NCBI RefSeq assembly: GCF_018221685.1
Contig: NZ_JAGJTM010000004.1
Coordinates: 562,287 to 626,286 of the forward strand
Length of the DNA stretch: 64,000 bases
Reading direction: 5' to 3'
Origin: Bombella apis
GTDB taxonomy: Bacteria; Pseudomonadota; Alphaproteobacteria; Acetobacterales; Acetobacteraceae
Positions within the stretch are counted from its first letter, which is position 1. Each line of letters opens with the position of its first letter. The notes below the pieces were generated by a model that worked only from the letters and a program-made list of their open reading frames with translations, searched no databases and was not told the DNA's origin. The position numbers were made by a program, and so were the translations under genes. Positions 25,941 to 33,767 of this stretch are shown in pieces.

Positions 25941-27427
25941 TGTTGGGTGTCCTTTGCCGGGTGGCTGTCATCCATCGTCTGCACGATGCGGCTTGTGGAA
26001 TGTCCGTCCAGCAGCGGGGCCAGACAGACATGCCCGCCATGTTCCCTGACGACATCACCCCCGACGACCTCATCTTCCCGGTAATCGGCCCCTTTCACGA
26101 GGACGTGGGGCTTCAGGGCGGAGATGATGTCCAGTGGCGTGTCCTCATCAAAGAGGACGACCAGATCGACATGCCGCAGGGCACGGATGACCGTGGCCCG
26201 GGCCTGTTCGGTCTGGAGCGGGCGGCGGGGGCCTTTCAGCCGCCTGATGGAGGCGTCGGTGTTGAGGGCGACGATCAGCTTGTCACCCTGGCTGGCGGCA
26301 AACTGGATGAGCGAGACATGGCCGGGATGGAGCAGGTCGAAACAGCCATTCGTCAGGACGACGGAGGCTCCGTGCCGTTTCCAGTTCTCCACGATGGCGC
26401 AGGCGTCGGGCAGGGGAAGGCAGGCTCCGCTGTCGGCGATTTCTTCCAGCAGCTTCTGGTGCAGTTCGTCCCGGGTGACAAAGGCCGTGCCCAGCTTGCT
26501 GACGGCAATGGCGGCGGCCGTGGTGGCCATGGTCACGGCGCTGGCCAGGGAGCGGCCACTGGCCAGAGCACAGGCGATCGTGGCGATGACGGTGTCCCCG
26601 GCCCCGGAGACGTCATAGACTTCTGAAGGATGGGCACGGCAGTGCAGCGGGGCGGCCTTCTGCTGCCAGAGCGTCATGCCTTTTTCGGAGCGTGTGAGGA
26701 GAATGTTGCCGCCCGTCAGCGGGGCGATGGCGGCGCAGGCCTGTTCCACCTCCTCATCATCCGTCAGTGTCCACGGGCAGCCTGCCGGGTGGGCGATGCC
26801 GGAGGCGGCAAGGGCCTTGCCGAGTTCCTGCCGGTTGGGTGTCAGCAGGCTGGCCCCCCGATAGGCGGAGAGATCGGCCCGCTTGGGGTCCACCAGAACG
26901 GGAATGTTCCGGCGGCGGGCGGCCTCCATGACGGCGTGCAGGACACGGTCGGAGAGGACACCCTTGGCATAGTCGGAGCAGATGAGAATCCGGGATGTTT
27001 CCAGTGCCTTCAGGGTGGAGGCGATGAGGGCCTCCTCGGTGGCTCTGGAGAAAGGGACGAGCTTTTCATTGTCCAGCCGGACGATCTGCTGCCGCCCGCT
27101 GAGGACACGGGTCTTCGTGATGGTCGTCCAGCTGGCATCATCGACTAGACCATCCAGCCTGATCTCCTGCCATACCGAAAGGGCCTGACGGAGCGTCCCG
27201 GCCGCCTGGTCCGTACCCACCACGCCGACCAGATGGACCGGATGACCGAGGGCGGCCACGTTCACGGCCACGTTGGCGGCTCCGCCGGGCGTGGACCGCT
27301 GGTGGCTGCTCAGCAGGACAGGGACGGGGGCTTCCGGCGAGATGCGGGTGACATCCCCGGTGATGTACTGGTCCAGCAGCAGATCACCCAGAATGGTGAT
27401 GGCACCGTCAATCAGCGTGTCAGTCAA
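25937..27427 (-). CDS. hldE: Bifunctional heptose 7-phosphate kinase / heptose 1-phosphate adenylyltransferase
   Basis: HldE makes ADP-D-glycero-beta-D-manno-heptose for the LPS inner core. The N-terminal ribokinase-type domain (about 1-320) shows ILGDLLLDQYITGDV, TPGGAANVAVNVAALG and the catalytic VYDVSGAGDTVIATIACAL. The C-terminal nucleotidyltransferase domain (about 345-490) shows the HxGH motif in TNGCFDLLHPGHVSLIQFA. Length 496 is slightly longer than the E. coli protein (477). An AGE-family gene overlaps its 3' end. Upstream lies an A+T-rich intergenic region shared with the divergent sulfotransferase gene. Confidence 0.95.
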   Translation of the reverse strand: MTDTLIDGAITILGDLLLDQYITGDVTRISPEAPVPVLLSSHQRSTPGGAANVAVNVAALGHPVHLVGVVGTDQAAGTLRQALSVWQEIRLDGLVDDASWTTITKTRVLSGRQQIVRLDNEKLVPFSRATEEALIASTLKALETSRILICSDYAKGVLSDRVLHAVMEAARRRNIPVLVDPKRADLSAYRGASLLTPNRQELGKALAASGIAHPAGCPWTLTDDEEVEQACAAIAPLTGGNILLTRSEKGMTLWQQKAAPLHCRAHPSEVYDVSGAGDTVIATIACALASGRSLASAVTMATTAAAIAVSKLGTAFVTRDELHQKLLEEIADSGACLPLPDACAIVENWKRHGASVVLTNGCFDLLHPGHVSLIQFAASQGDKLIVALNTDASIRRLKGPRRPLQTEQARATVIRALRHVDLVVLFDEDTPLDIISALKPHVLVKGADYREDEVVGGDVVREHGGHVCLAPLLDGHSTSRIVQTMDDSHPAKDTQQ

Positions 27428-27608
27428 AAAACGTCCCTCCCTTCAGGAGACAGCACTGCCCGTGAGTGGCGTTCGGCAGCGTCCGTGGCCTCATGTCTGG
27501 AGAGGAAAGTTTAGGATGTTTTTACCACTCTGTCGTCAGGGAAAGGGTCTTATCCAGCCCGGAAGAGGGTCTGTGGCATAATAAATAAATTTTTATACAT
27601 TTTTGAAG

Positions 27609-27637
27609 TTGACAGTGATAATTATGACACATACTCA
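27609..27637 (+). promoter_or_regulatory. Candidate promoter of the sulfotransferase gene
   Basis: TTGACA (27609-27614) is followed at 17 bases by TACTCA (27632-27637), a weak -10. The surrounding region 27510-27680 is visibly richer in A+T than the rest of the window and contains runs such as AATAAATAAATTTTTATAC. The -35 is perfect, the -10 poor, so the call is tentative. Confidence 0.35.
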
Positions 27638-27682
27638 TGCAATACAGACTGAAACAAAAAAAACAGGGCCGGGAAGTACGTA

Positions 27683-28501
27683 ATGTCTCGTCATGTTCAC
27701 TTTATATCCGGTCTTCCCCGCTCAGGAAGTACCCTTCTTAGTGTTCTTTTAGGGCAGCATCCTGACATTTACTGTGCAGAATATTCAACACCTGTCTGTT
27801 CTCTCATGACAAAGATGCTTTCCGTTATTTCAGAAGGTGAATATAAAACTGAATTCAGCGATGAAAAGGTCATGAATCTTCTTAAGAAGACAATGGATAC
27901 ATATCACGACATGCCATCAAGGCCGAATCTGGTCATTGACAATAACCGGGCCTGGTGCAGCAAGCTTCAGCTTCTGGACTATCTCTACCCTGATGCAAAA
28001 GTGATCTGCTGTGTGCGTGATCCTGTCTGGGTGATCAACTCCTTTGAGCGCATCATTGGCAGGGACCCGATGCTTTCATCCTATCTCGTGCCCGTGGAAC
28101 ATCGGGCCACGCTTCATCAGCGGGTGAATTATCTGCTGTCTCCTGCGGGGGCTTTCGGTTTTGCGTATCAGGCCTTGCAGGAGGCGTTTTTCGGACAGTT
28201 TTCGTCCAAACTGGTACTGGTTGATTATGACAGCCTGGTGACACAGCCCCTGTCCGTCATGCGTCTTCTGGAAAAGGAACTGAACGTTCCTGCTGCAACT
28301 TACGACATGAACAATGTCCGTTACACGCCTCCTACGGCATACGACAAGGCTCTGGAAACGCCGGGCCTGCATGAAATTGCCCAGAAGGTGGAGCCCCAGA
28401 AGCATCCTCTCATATTGCCACCCGATGTCGTGAACCGTCTTGCTGGGGGTGCATTCTGGAGGGACAGAAGCATGAACCCGAAGTCGGTACGGATCATATG
28501 A
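27683..28501 (+). CDS. Sulfotransferase-family protein
   Basis: The N-terminal GLPRSGSTLLSVLLGQHP (residues 10-27) is the 5'-phosphosulfate-binding loop of PAPS-dependent sulfotransferases, and a CVRDPVWVINSFERI segment (about residues 112-126) resembles the 3'-phosphate-binding region. Length 272 is plausible for a single-domain enzyme. The acceptor is unknown. The first third of the gene and its upstream region are A+T-rich and use codons (TTA, AGT, ATA) rare in the neighbours, suggesting recent horizontal acquisition. It is a lone gene between divergent hldE and convergent truA. Confidence 0.75.
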   Translation: MSRHVHFISGLPRSGSTLLSVLLGQHPDIYCAEYSTPVCSLMTKMLSVISEGEYKTEFSDEKVMNLLKKTMDTYHDMPSRPNLVIDNNRAWCSKLQLLDYLYPDAKVICCVRDPVWVINSFERIIGRDPMLSSYLVPVEHRATLHQRVNYLLSPAGAFGFAYQALQEAFFGQFSSKLVLVDYDSLVTQPLSVMRLLEKELNVPAATYDMNNVRYTPPTAYDKALETPGLHEIAQKVEPQKHPLILPPDVVNRLAGGAFWRDRSMNPKSVRII

Positions 28502-28514
28502 AAACCAGCAGAGT

Positions 28515-29306
28515 TTATGGCCGGAAAGGATCATCCGGGTAGCCGACATCCATCAGGCACAGCCCGTCGGGGGGAGCCGTGGGGCCAGCCTTGCAGCGGT
28601 CCCGGGCTTCCAGTGCTTCTTTCACACGGTCCGGGTGCCATTGATGATGGCCGACCAGAGCCAGCGTTCCGACCATGTTGCGGACCTGATGGTGAAGAAA
28701 GGACCGGGCCTGCACGTCCACATAGACATGGTCGCCGGAGCGGGTGATGGTGAGTTCATCCAGCGTCCGCAGGGCGTCCCGGGCCTGACAGGCCGCCGCC
28801 CGGAAGGAGGTGAAGTCATGCCCGCCCAGCAGATGGCTGGCACCTTCCTGCATGGCCTCGACATCCAGCGGGGCACGGATGTGCCAGACGAACCCTTCCT
28901 GCATGGCCGGACGGGCCGGACGGTTGAGGATGGTATAGCGGTAACGCCGCCATGTGGCGGAGAAGCGGGCGTTCCAGCCCTCGGGGGCCGGGGCGGCTTC
29001 CAGAATGGAAATGGGATGGGGCTTCAGATGGTAGCCGATGGCGTCCCGCACGGCCTTGCGGCTGAGGGGGGCATCATCGGGAAAGTCCAGATGGGCCACG
29101 AGTCCGGCGGCATGGACGCCTGAATCGGTCCGGCCCGCCGTCACGCTGCTGACCTTGCGGCCCTGCGTGAGGTGTTCGGCGGCTTCCTCGATGAGCTGCT
29201 GGACGGAAAGGCCACTTTTCTGGCGTTGCCAGCCGACATAGGGCCGCCCGTCAAATTCGATGCGGATGGCCCAGCGGCTGATGCCGGGCGGGGCGGCGTC
29301 AGTCAA
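28515..29306 (-). CDS. truA: tRNA pseudouridine(38-40) synthase
   Basis: TruA converts uridines 38-40 of the tRNA anticodon arm to pseudouridine. The catalytic Asp lies in TAGRTDSGVHAAG, with IEFDGRPYVGWQRQ at the N-terminus and SFLHHQVRNMVGTL near the C-terminus. A GTG at 29336 gives a longer form. The TTG at 29306 is preceded by AGAGGGA at good spacing and gives MTDAAPPG, leaving only an 8-base overlap with fmt, so it is chosen. The gene ends a def-fmt-truA run. Confidence 0.93.
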   Translation of the reverse strand: MTDAAPPGISRWAIRIEFDGRPYVGWQRQKSGLSVQQLIEEAAEHLTQGRKVSSVTAGRTDSGVHAAGLVAHLDFPDDAPLSRKAVRDAIGYHLKPHPISILEAAPAPEGWNARFSATWRRYRYTILNRPARPAMQEGFVWHIRAPLDVEAMQEGASHLLGGHDFTSFRAAACQARDALRTLDELTITRSGDHVYVDVQARSFLHHQVRNMVGTLALVGHHQWHPDRVKEALEARDRCKAGPTAPPDGLCLMDVGYPDDPFRP

Positions 29307-30231
29307 GGCGCATCCCTCTGTCCAGTTTCGTGCCACGGAGGAAGGCCTCCCGGTCCATCATGGCCCGGCCCGGTTTCTGGATGCGCTCGATCCGCAGGCA
29401 GCCTGTCCCGCAGGCAATGGTCAGCCTGTCATCCAGAACCGTGCCTGGAGCAGGAGCCGAGGCCATGAGGGCGGCAGTTTCGGCCTCGTCAGGCAGGCTG
29501 ACGGCTCCGATGCGGTAGGTCTGCCCCTCCAGCAGCGTGTAGCTGCCGGGCCACGGAATGAAGGCCCGTACCTGACGTTCAATCTCCACGGCAGAACGGC
29601 CCCAGTCGATCTGCCCGTCCTTGCGTTCCAGTCTTGGAGCGTAGCAGCTCCGGGAATCATCCTGTGGAACGGCAGTTGGCTGTTCCTCCAGCGTGCGGAC
29701 GACCAGCTGGGCACCGATCCCAGCCAGCCGGTCATGCAGGCTGCCTGCCGTGTCCTCGGGTGTGACGGGGGTGGCCTCGGAGAGAAGGACGGCTCCGGTA
29801 TCCAGCCCCTTGTCCATCTGCATGATGCAGACGCCGCTTTCGGCATCTCCGGCCCGGATGGCGGACTGGATGGGCGAGGCCCCTCGCCAGCGGGGGAGCA
29901 GGCTGGCATGGATGTTCAGGCAGCCCAGCCGGGGAGCCTTCAGGATGGCTTCCGGCAGGATGAGGCCGTAGGCAGCCACGATGGCGGCATCGGCCTTCAG
30001 GCTCTGGAAGAAGGCCAGCTCCTCATCATTGTGGCGCAGTTTTTCCGGGGTCCGCACGGGAATGCCGAGCGCATCGGCTGCCTCATGAACGGGCTGACGC
30101 CGCAGGGCCTTGCCCCGGCCTGCGGGACGGGGGGGCTGCGTATAGACGGCGACAATCTCATGCCCGGCCTCGATCAGGCCGTGCAGGGCCGGGACGGAAA
30201 AATCCGGCGATCCCATGAAAACGAGGCGCAT
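29299..30231 (-). CDS. fmt: Methionyl-tRNA formyltransferase
   Basis: Fmt formylates initiator Met-tRNA using 10-formyl-tetrahydrofolate. The N-terminal MRLVFMGSPDFSVPAL, the catalytic region LNIHASLLPRWRGASPIQ (Asn-His pair), and DTGAVLLSEATPVTPEDT are all present, with the C-terminal tRNA-binding domain after about residue 205. Length 310 is typical. It follows def after 3 bases and overlaps truA; def and fmt act at the two ends of the same N-formyl-methionine cycle. Confidence 0.96.
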   Translation of the reverse strand: MRLVFMGSPDFSVPALHGLIEAGHEIVAVYTQPPRPAGRGKALRRQPVHEAADALGIPVRTPEKLRHNDEELAFFQSLKADAAIVAAYGLILPEAILKAPRLGCLNIHASLLPRWRGASPIQSAIRAGDAESGVCIMQMDKGLDTGAVLLSEATPVTPEDTAGSLHDRLAGIGAQLVVRTLEEQPTAVPQDDSRSCYAPRLERKDGQIDWGRSAVEIERQVRAFIPWPGSYTLLEGQTYRIGAVSLPDEAETAALMASAPAPGTVLDDRLTIACGTGCLRIERIQKPGRAMMDREAFLRGTKLDRGMRLD

Positions 30232-30234
30232 GGG

Positions 30235-30786
30235 TTATCGTCTCCGCTTCTGTTCCTTGGCCAGACGGCGCATGATCATGTTGCGCTTCAGGGAGGACAG
30301 ATGATCGACGAACAGGATGCCATCAAGATGGTCGATTTCGTGCTGGATACAGGTGGCCAGCAGGCCGTCCGCATCCTGCTCGATGGTCTGGCCGTCCAGG
30401 TCACGATAGCGGACACGGATGGACTCCGGCCGGATGACCTCGGCATACTGGTTGGGGAGGGAGAGGCAGCCTTCCTCCCGCACGGCCAGGGTCTCGGTGG
30501 ACTCGATGATCTCGGGATTGATGAGGACCATCGGTCGGCGGGGTTCATCCTCCCGGGCGACATCAACCAGCACGAAACGCTGGCTGAGCCCCACCTGCGG
30601 GGCGGCCAGACCGATGCCGGGGGCCTTGTACATGGCGGAGAACATGCCCGGCAGGGCCTCACGGAGGGCCGCCATGTCTTCCGGGCGGACCTCATGGGCC
30701 ACCTGGCTCAGCACGGGCTGGGGGGCAACAAGGATTGATGTCGGGGCGATGTCATCAAGCCGGTCGAGAAACTCTAAATTTTTCAT
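30235..30786 (-). CDS. def: Peptide deformylase
   Basis: Def removes the formyl group from nascent protein N-termini and is an iron/zinc metalloenzyme. The three motifs are complete: GIGLAAPQVG, EEGCLSLP and HEIDHLDG. The open frame extends back to 30870, but the upstream residues are unlike the family; ATG 30786 (MKNLEFLDRLDD) or ATG 30795 gives a protein of 183-186 residues. The C-terminus is basic (AKEQKRRR). The promoter must lie in the region shared with the divergent heat-shock gene. Confidence 0.94.
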   Translation of the reverse strand: MKNLEFLDRLDDIAPTSILVAPQPVLSQVAHEVRPEDMAALREALPGMFSAMYKAPGIGLAAPQVGLSQRFVLVDVAREDEPRRPMVLINPEIIESTETLAVREEGCLSLPNQYAEVIRPESIRVRYRDLDGQTIEQDADGLLATCIQHEIDHLDGILFVDHLSSLKRNMIMRRLAKEQKRRR

Positions 30787-30860
30787 GGCAGGCATGTTAG
30801 CGGCTGGCTGTGTGTAATGCCAGCCTGTTCTTTGATGCGGCAGGCCGGGGCATGGCGGGC

Positions 30861-30889
30861 CTTGCATCATCGTCTTTCCATCCTCATAT
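30861..30889 (+). promoter_or_regulatory. Possible RpoH (sigma-32)-type promoter of the small heat-shock gene
   Basis: CTTGCAT (30861-30867) and CCTCATAT (30882-30889), 14 bases apart, resemble the heat-shock sigma factor consensus (CTTGAA and CCCCATNT). A start about 6-8 bases downstream would begin the transcript right at the first stem of the leader described next. Pattern match only. Confidence 0.45.
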
Positions 30890-30896
30890 CAGCGGG

Positions 30897-30968
30897 GACG
30901 AGCGATGCCTTGTGTAGGGTCGTTCGTCATCATTCACGTCTCGCTCCCTGAGGAGGCATTTTAGAGCC
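30897..30968 (+). ncRNA. ROSE-like RNA thermometer in the Hsp20 leader
   Basis: Two hairpins can be drawn in the leader. The first pairs GACGAGCGA (30897-30905) with TCGTTCGTC (30920-30928), nine pairs with one G-U. The second contains the ROSE hallmark U(U/C)GCU, here TCGCT (30941-30945), opposite the Shine-Dalgarno AGGAGG (30951-30956). CTCC (30944-30947) pairs with GGAG (30952-30955) around a CTGA loop, leaving G30943 opposite G30956, the G-G opposition known from ROSE hairpins. The ribosome site would open on heating. The ATG is 12 bases further on. Confidence 0.7.
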
Positions 30969-31484
30969 ATGTCGTCTGGACGTCTTTTCACTTCCCCCAT
31001 GTTTCTGGGGTTTGATCATCTGGAACAAATGCTTGAACGGGCATCAAAAACAGCATCGGATGGGTACCCGCCCTACAATATCGAACAGCTGAGCCGCACG
31101 GCACTCCGCATCACGCTGGCTGTTGCAGGTTTTGTCATGGATGATCTCCAGATCACCCAGGAAGACAACCAGCTCGTGATTCGTGGGCGGCAGGCGGATG
31201 ACACGCAGGGGCGCGTTTTCCTGCACCGTGGGATTGCAGCACGGCAGTTTCACAAGGCCTTTGTTCTGGCGGAGGGAATCGAGATTGCTGGAGCCTGGCT
31301 GGATAACGGCCTGCTGCACATCGACCTTCATCGCCCGGAGCCGGAGGTGCGGGTGAAGCATATTGCCATCCAGCAGGGCAGTTCCGGGGGAGCCGTACGG
31401 GCCCCGGCACCACCAGCCCGTGATGTGGAGCTGGCCCGTGATCTTCCTCCTGTCGCAGAGGAGGAGCCTTTTGGCCGGGAATGA
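30969..31484 (+). CDS. Small heat-shock protein, Hsp20/IbpA family
   Basis: Hsp20 chaperones bind unfolding proteins and hold them for refolding by DnaK/ClpB. The alpha-crystallin domain spans about residues 35-135, with YPPYNIEQLSRTALRITLAV at its start, the DDLQITQEDNQLVIRGR strand pair, an RVFLHRGIAARQFHKAFVL region and a final LLHIDLHRPEPE strand. A C-terminal Ala/Pro/acidic tail follows. The N-terminal part (FTSPMFLGFDHLEQML) is of the IbpA type made by alphaproteobacteria. Expression is probably controlled by an RpoH-like promoter and a ROSE thermometer just upstream. Confidence 0.93.
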   Translation: MSSGRLFTSPMFLGFDHLEQMLERASKTASDGYPPYNIEQLSRTALRITLAVAGFVMDDLQITQEDNQLVIRGRQADDTQGRVFLHRGIAARQFHKAFVLAEGIEIAGAWLDNGLLHIDLHRPEPEVRVKHIAIQQGSSGGAVRAPAPPARDVELARDLPPVAEEEPFGRE

Positions 31485-31524
31485 TGAGAGGGGAGCCTCT
31501 GCCGACGCTGGGTTGGCAGGGGAC

Positions 31525-31734
31525 ATGCAGGTCCGGGCCCGTACCATGACGGGTGCGGAGCTGCGGGACTGGGGGATGAAGGAAGTTGCCTATTTCCGGA
31601 CCATAACGCATGAGGGGGCCACGCTGGTGGCCATTCATGCAGCGGACGGCACCCCGGTTGGCATTGCCGAGGATGAGGACAGTGCCGTGGATGCCATCCT
31701 AGAGCAGGACATGGTGCCGACCTTCCTGCAATGA
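31525..31734 (+). CDS. DUF1150 family protein
   Basis: A short acidic protein with the DUF1150 pattern: LRDWGMKEVAYFRTI, then LVAIHAADGTPVGIAEDEDSA and a hydrophobic C-terminus. Its function is not established, but genes of this family commonly follow hsp20 in alphaproteobacteria, as here, so co-regulation by heat is likely. The start is uncertain: ATG 31525 has AGGGG just upstream and gives 69 residues; TTG 31513 or ATG 31546 are alternatives, and the frame stays open back to 31363 inside hsp20. Confidence 0.75.
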   Translation: MQVRARTMTGAELRDWGMKEVAYFRTITHEGATLVAIHAADGTPVGIAEDEDSAVDAILEQDMVPTFLQ

Positions 31735-31759
31735 AGGGCCAGCCGTGGGGCTGCCCTTT
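31734..31759 (+). terminator. Terminator after hsp20-DUF1150
   Basis: Stem AAGGG-(C)-CAGCC (31734-31744) pairs with GGCTG-CCCTT (31749-31758) around GTGG, with one bulged C, followed by T and C. The left arm begins at the last base of the DUF1150 stop codon. Confidence 0.65.
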
Positions 31760-31780
31760 CCTGGCGGAGGGAAGGCTGGA

Positions 31781-32017
31781 TCATCGTCTGTTTTGCGAGC
31801 GGCAACGTGTCTGAATCCAGTCAAACAGCAGGCATAGGGGAAGGACTATGACGACCATGCAGGCGAGGTCGAGGAGGTCACTGTGTCCGATGCCCCAGTA
31901 GAGGCTCAGCTGGTGGGAGGTACGGTCCGAGATCATGCTGCACGTGACGAAAGAGCAGGTCTGTGAACCTTCGAACAGGATTTTTTTCATGGCCTCCCCA
32001 GCATCCGGAGTGGACAT
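31781..32017 (-). CDS. Possible small membrane protein, function unknown
   Basis: In the roughly 350 bases between the DUF1150 terminator and lptB there is one reading frame that looks protein-like. It has a hydrophobic helix (LACMVVIVLPLCLLF) flanked by a soluble N-terminus with three cysteines and a basic tail (RCRSQNRR). Starts are possible at ATG 32056, ATG 32017 and ATG 31990; none has an ideal ribosome site. I recognise no family. It may be spurious; otherwise the gap holds no other visible gene. Confidence 0.35.
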   Translation of the reverse strand: MSTPDAGEAMKKILFEGSQTCSFVTCSMISDRTSHQLSLYWGIGHSDLLDLACMVVIVLPLCLLFDWIQTRCRSQNRR

Positions 32018-32087
32018 GGGCACATCCACTTTTCCTGACAGATACTGGCAGCTCATTATGGCAGGGGTGTGAAAGAGTTTTTTTTCT

Positions 32088-32834
32088 TTACAGGGAGAAA
32101 TTCTCTCCCAGATAGACCCGGCGCACGTCCTCGTTGGCCACGATGGCTTCCGGTGTTCCTTCCATCAGGACACGGCCGCCATGAAGGATGTAGGCCCGGT
32201 CGATGACCTCCAGCGTTTCACGCACGTTGTGGTCCGTGATGAGAACGCCGATGCCACGGTCCTTCAGATGGGAGACGAGGGCACGGATCTCGCTGACGGC
32301 AATGGGATCGATCCCGGCCAGTGGCTCATCCAGAAGGATGTAGTTTGGCTGGCTTGCCAGGGCGCGGGCGATCTCGAGACGGCGGCGTTCACCCCCCGAG
32401 AGAGCCAGGGCAGGAGAGTGGCGCAGACGGGTGATGCCGAATTCAGCCAGCAGGCCATCCAGCATGGCCTGCCGCCTGTCCCGGTCCTTCTCGACGGCTT
32501 CCAGAGCAACAAGGATGTTCTGCTCGACATTGAGCCCTCGGAAAATGCTGGCTTCCTGCGGCAGATAACCGACTCCCAGCCTGGCCCGCCGGTACATGGG
32601 CAGGGGGGTGATGTCGGCACCGTCCAGAGTGATGCTGCCCATGTCTGTCTGCACCAGCCCGACAATCATGTAAAAGCTGGTCGTTTTTCCTGCACCATTC
32701 GGGCCAAGCAGCCCGACAGCCTCGCCACGCTGCACGTGGAGAGAGACATCATGGACGACGGTGCGCTTTTTGTAGCTTTTGCCGATACCCCGGGCAGCCA
32801 GGCCTGGTTTCCCCTGATTTTCCTGCATGGTCAT
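32088..32834 (-). CDS. lptB: LPS export ABC transporter ATP-binding protein LptB
   Basis: LptB powers extraction of LPS from the inner membrane through LptFG and the LptC-A-D bridge. Walker A is GPNGAGKTT (about residues 44-52), the signature is LSGGERRRLEIARAL, Walker B is YILLDEPLAGID and the switch histidine is in VLITDHNVRETL. The YLPQEASIFRGLNVEQN segment is typical of LptB. It overlaps lptA by 4 bases. The rpoN/hpf genes that follow lptB in many proteobacteria are absent here. Confidence 0.96.
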   Translation of the reverse strand: MTMQENQGKPGLAARGIGKSYKKRTVVHDVSLHVQRGEAVGLLGPNGAGKTTSFYMIVGLVQTDMGSITLDGADITPLPMYRRARLGVGYLPQEASIFRGLNVEQNILVALEAVEKDRDRRQAMLDGLLAEFGITRLRHSPALALSGGERRRLEIARALASQPNYILLDEPLAGIDPIAVSEIRALVSHLKDRGIGVLITDHNVRETLEVIDRAYILHGGRVLMEGTPEAIVANEDVRRVYLGENFSL

Positions 32835-33760
32835 TTGCCTGCCTCATTGGGGACGATCAGCCCCTGTACGGGATCGCTGGAGCCGGAGAGCATATGGGAG
32901 ACGCCGGTCTTCATGTTCACGATGGCCTGCGAACCATTGTTCTGGTTCTGCCCCTGCGTGACACGGACATGGCCGATCAGCCGGGCCAGCTCCGGTCCGG
33001 CCAGATAGACGCCACGGTCCCCGGTGGCGGTCTGCCGGTCCGTACGGATGACCACATGGCCCCAGCCATAGGCCCGGTCCAGATTGCCACTCTTCGCTTT
33101 TTCCCCACCAGCAGCCTGGCTGGCCCTGTTGGCGGCTTTCTGGGCATCGGAAAGTTCCACAGCCTGCATGACATCAGCGGTGATGCGTTTGCCGTCACTG
33201 GTATTGACGGTCGCTTCTCCCCAGCCAATGGAGGTATGGGTCTGGGGGTGATATTCCACAAGGTCCCGAGCTGTCATGAGCTGACGGGGCGTAGTGAATT
33301 TCATGGCTTTGCCCGTCATCAGCAGGACGGCCCTGTCAACATCGTACAGCCCGTGATCGCCCCAGCCCTGATCTTCCAGATTGTAGATATGGACATGGCC
33401 GAAGGCCTCAACACGGTACAGTTCCATGTCGCTGCTGCCACCATTTTTCTGGCTCTCATCAGTACCGGATGTGCCTGCGGCCTGCTTTTTCGGGCGCAGA
33501 TAACCGATGAGTGTATCGGCATCGACAGTCATGTCGCCCCGCTGGGCACGGGCACCTCCCGTCAGGGTAACGGTCTGGCGGTTATGGTCGTAGATCTCTT
33601 CTTTCTTCCAGAAAAGATGGACGACCTGCCCATGGGCCTGATCCCCGGGTGTCGGGTCGGCTGCCAGAGCAGTGGGAGAGGGGGCCAGGGCCTCGGCCAG
33701 AAGAAAACCGGCAGCGGCAAGAAAAGCATGAGGGCGGGAAAAAACAGGGAGACGCATCAT
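32831..33760 (-). CDS. lptA: LPS transport periplasmic protein LptA (OstA-like)
   Basis: LptA forms the periplasmic bridge that carries LPS to the outer membrane. A signal peptide is present (MMRLPVFSRPHAFLAAAGFL, cleavage near ALAAD). The OstA/LptA jelly-roll begins around WKKEEIYDHNRQTVTLTGGA and continues with DMTVDADTLIGYL and DGKRITADVMQAVEL. The open frame runs upstream over lptC, but AAGGAAG lies just before ATG 33760, which also gives the signal peptide. At 309 residues it is longer than E. coli LptA (185), with low-complexity insertions. Confidence 0.87.
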   Translation of the reverse strand: MMRLPVFSRPHAFLAAAGFLLAEALAPSPTALAADPTPGDQAHGQVVHLFWKKEEIYDHNRQTVTLTGGARAQRGDMTVDADTLIGYLRPKKQAAGTSGTDESQKNGGSSDMELYRVEAFGHVHIYNLEDQGWGDHGLYDVDRAVLLMTGKAMKFTTPRQLMTARDLVEYHPQTHTSIGWGEATVNTSDGKRITADVMQAVELSDAQKAANRASQAAGGEKAKSGNLDRAYGWGHVVIRTDRQTATGDRGVYLAGPELARLIGHVRVTQGQNQNNGSQAIVNMKTGVSHMLSGSSDPVQGLIVPNEAGK

Positions 33761-33767
33761 GCTTCCT

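Noticed and set aside
27428-27682. Mobile-element boundary beside the sulfotransferase gene
   Set aside because: The A+T-rich region suggests transfer, but no terminal inverted repeats, direct repeats, integrase or tRNA target are visible.
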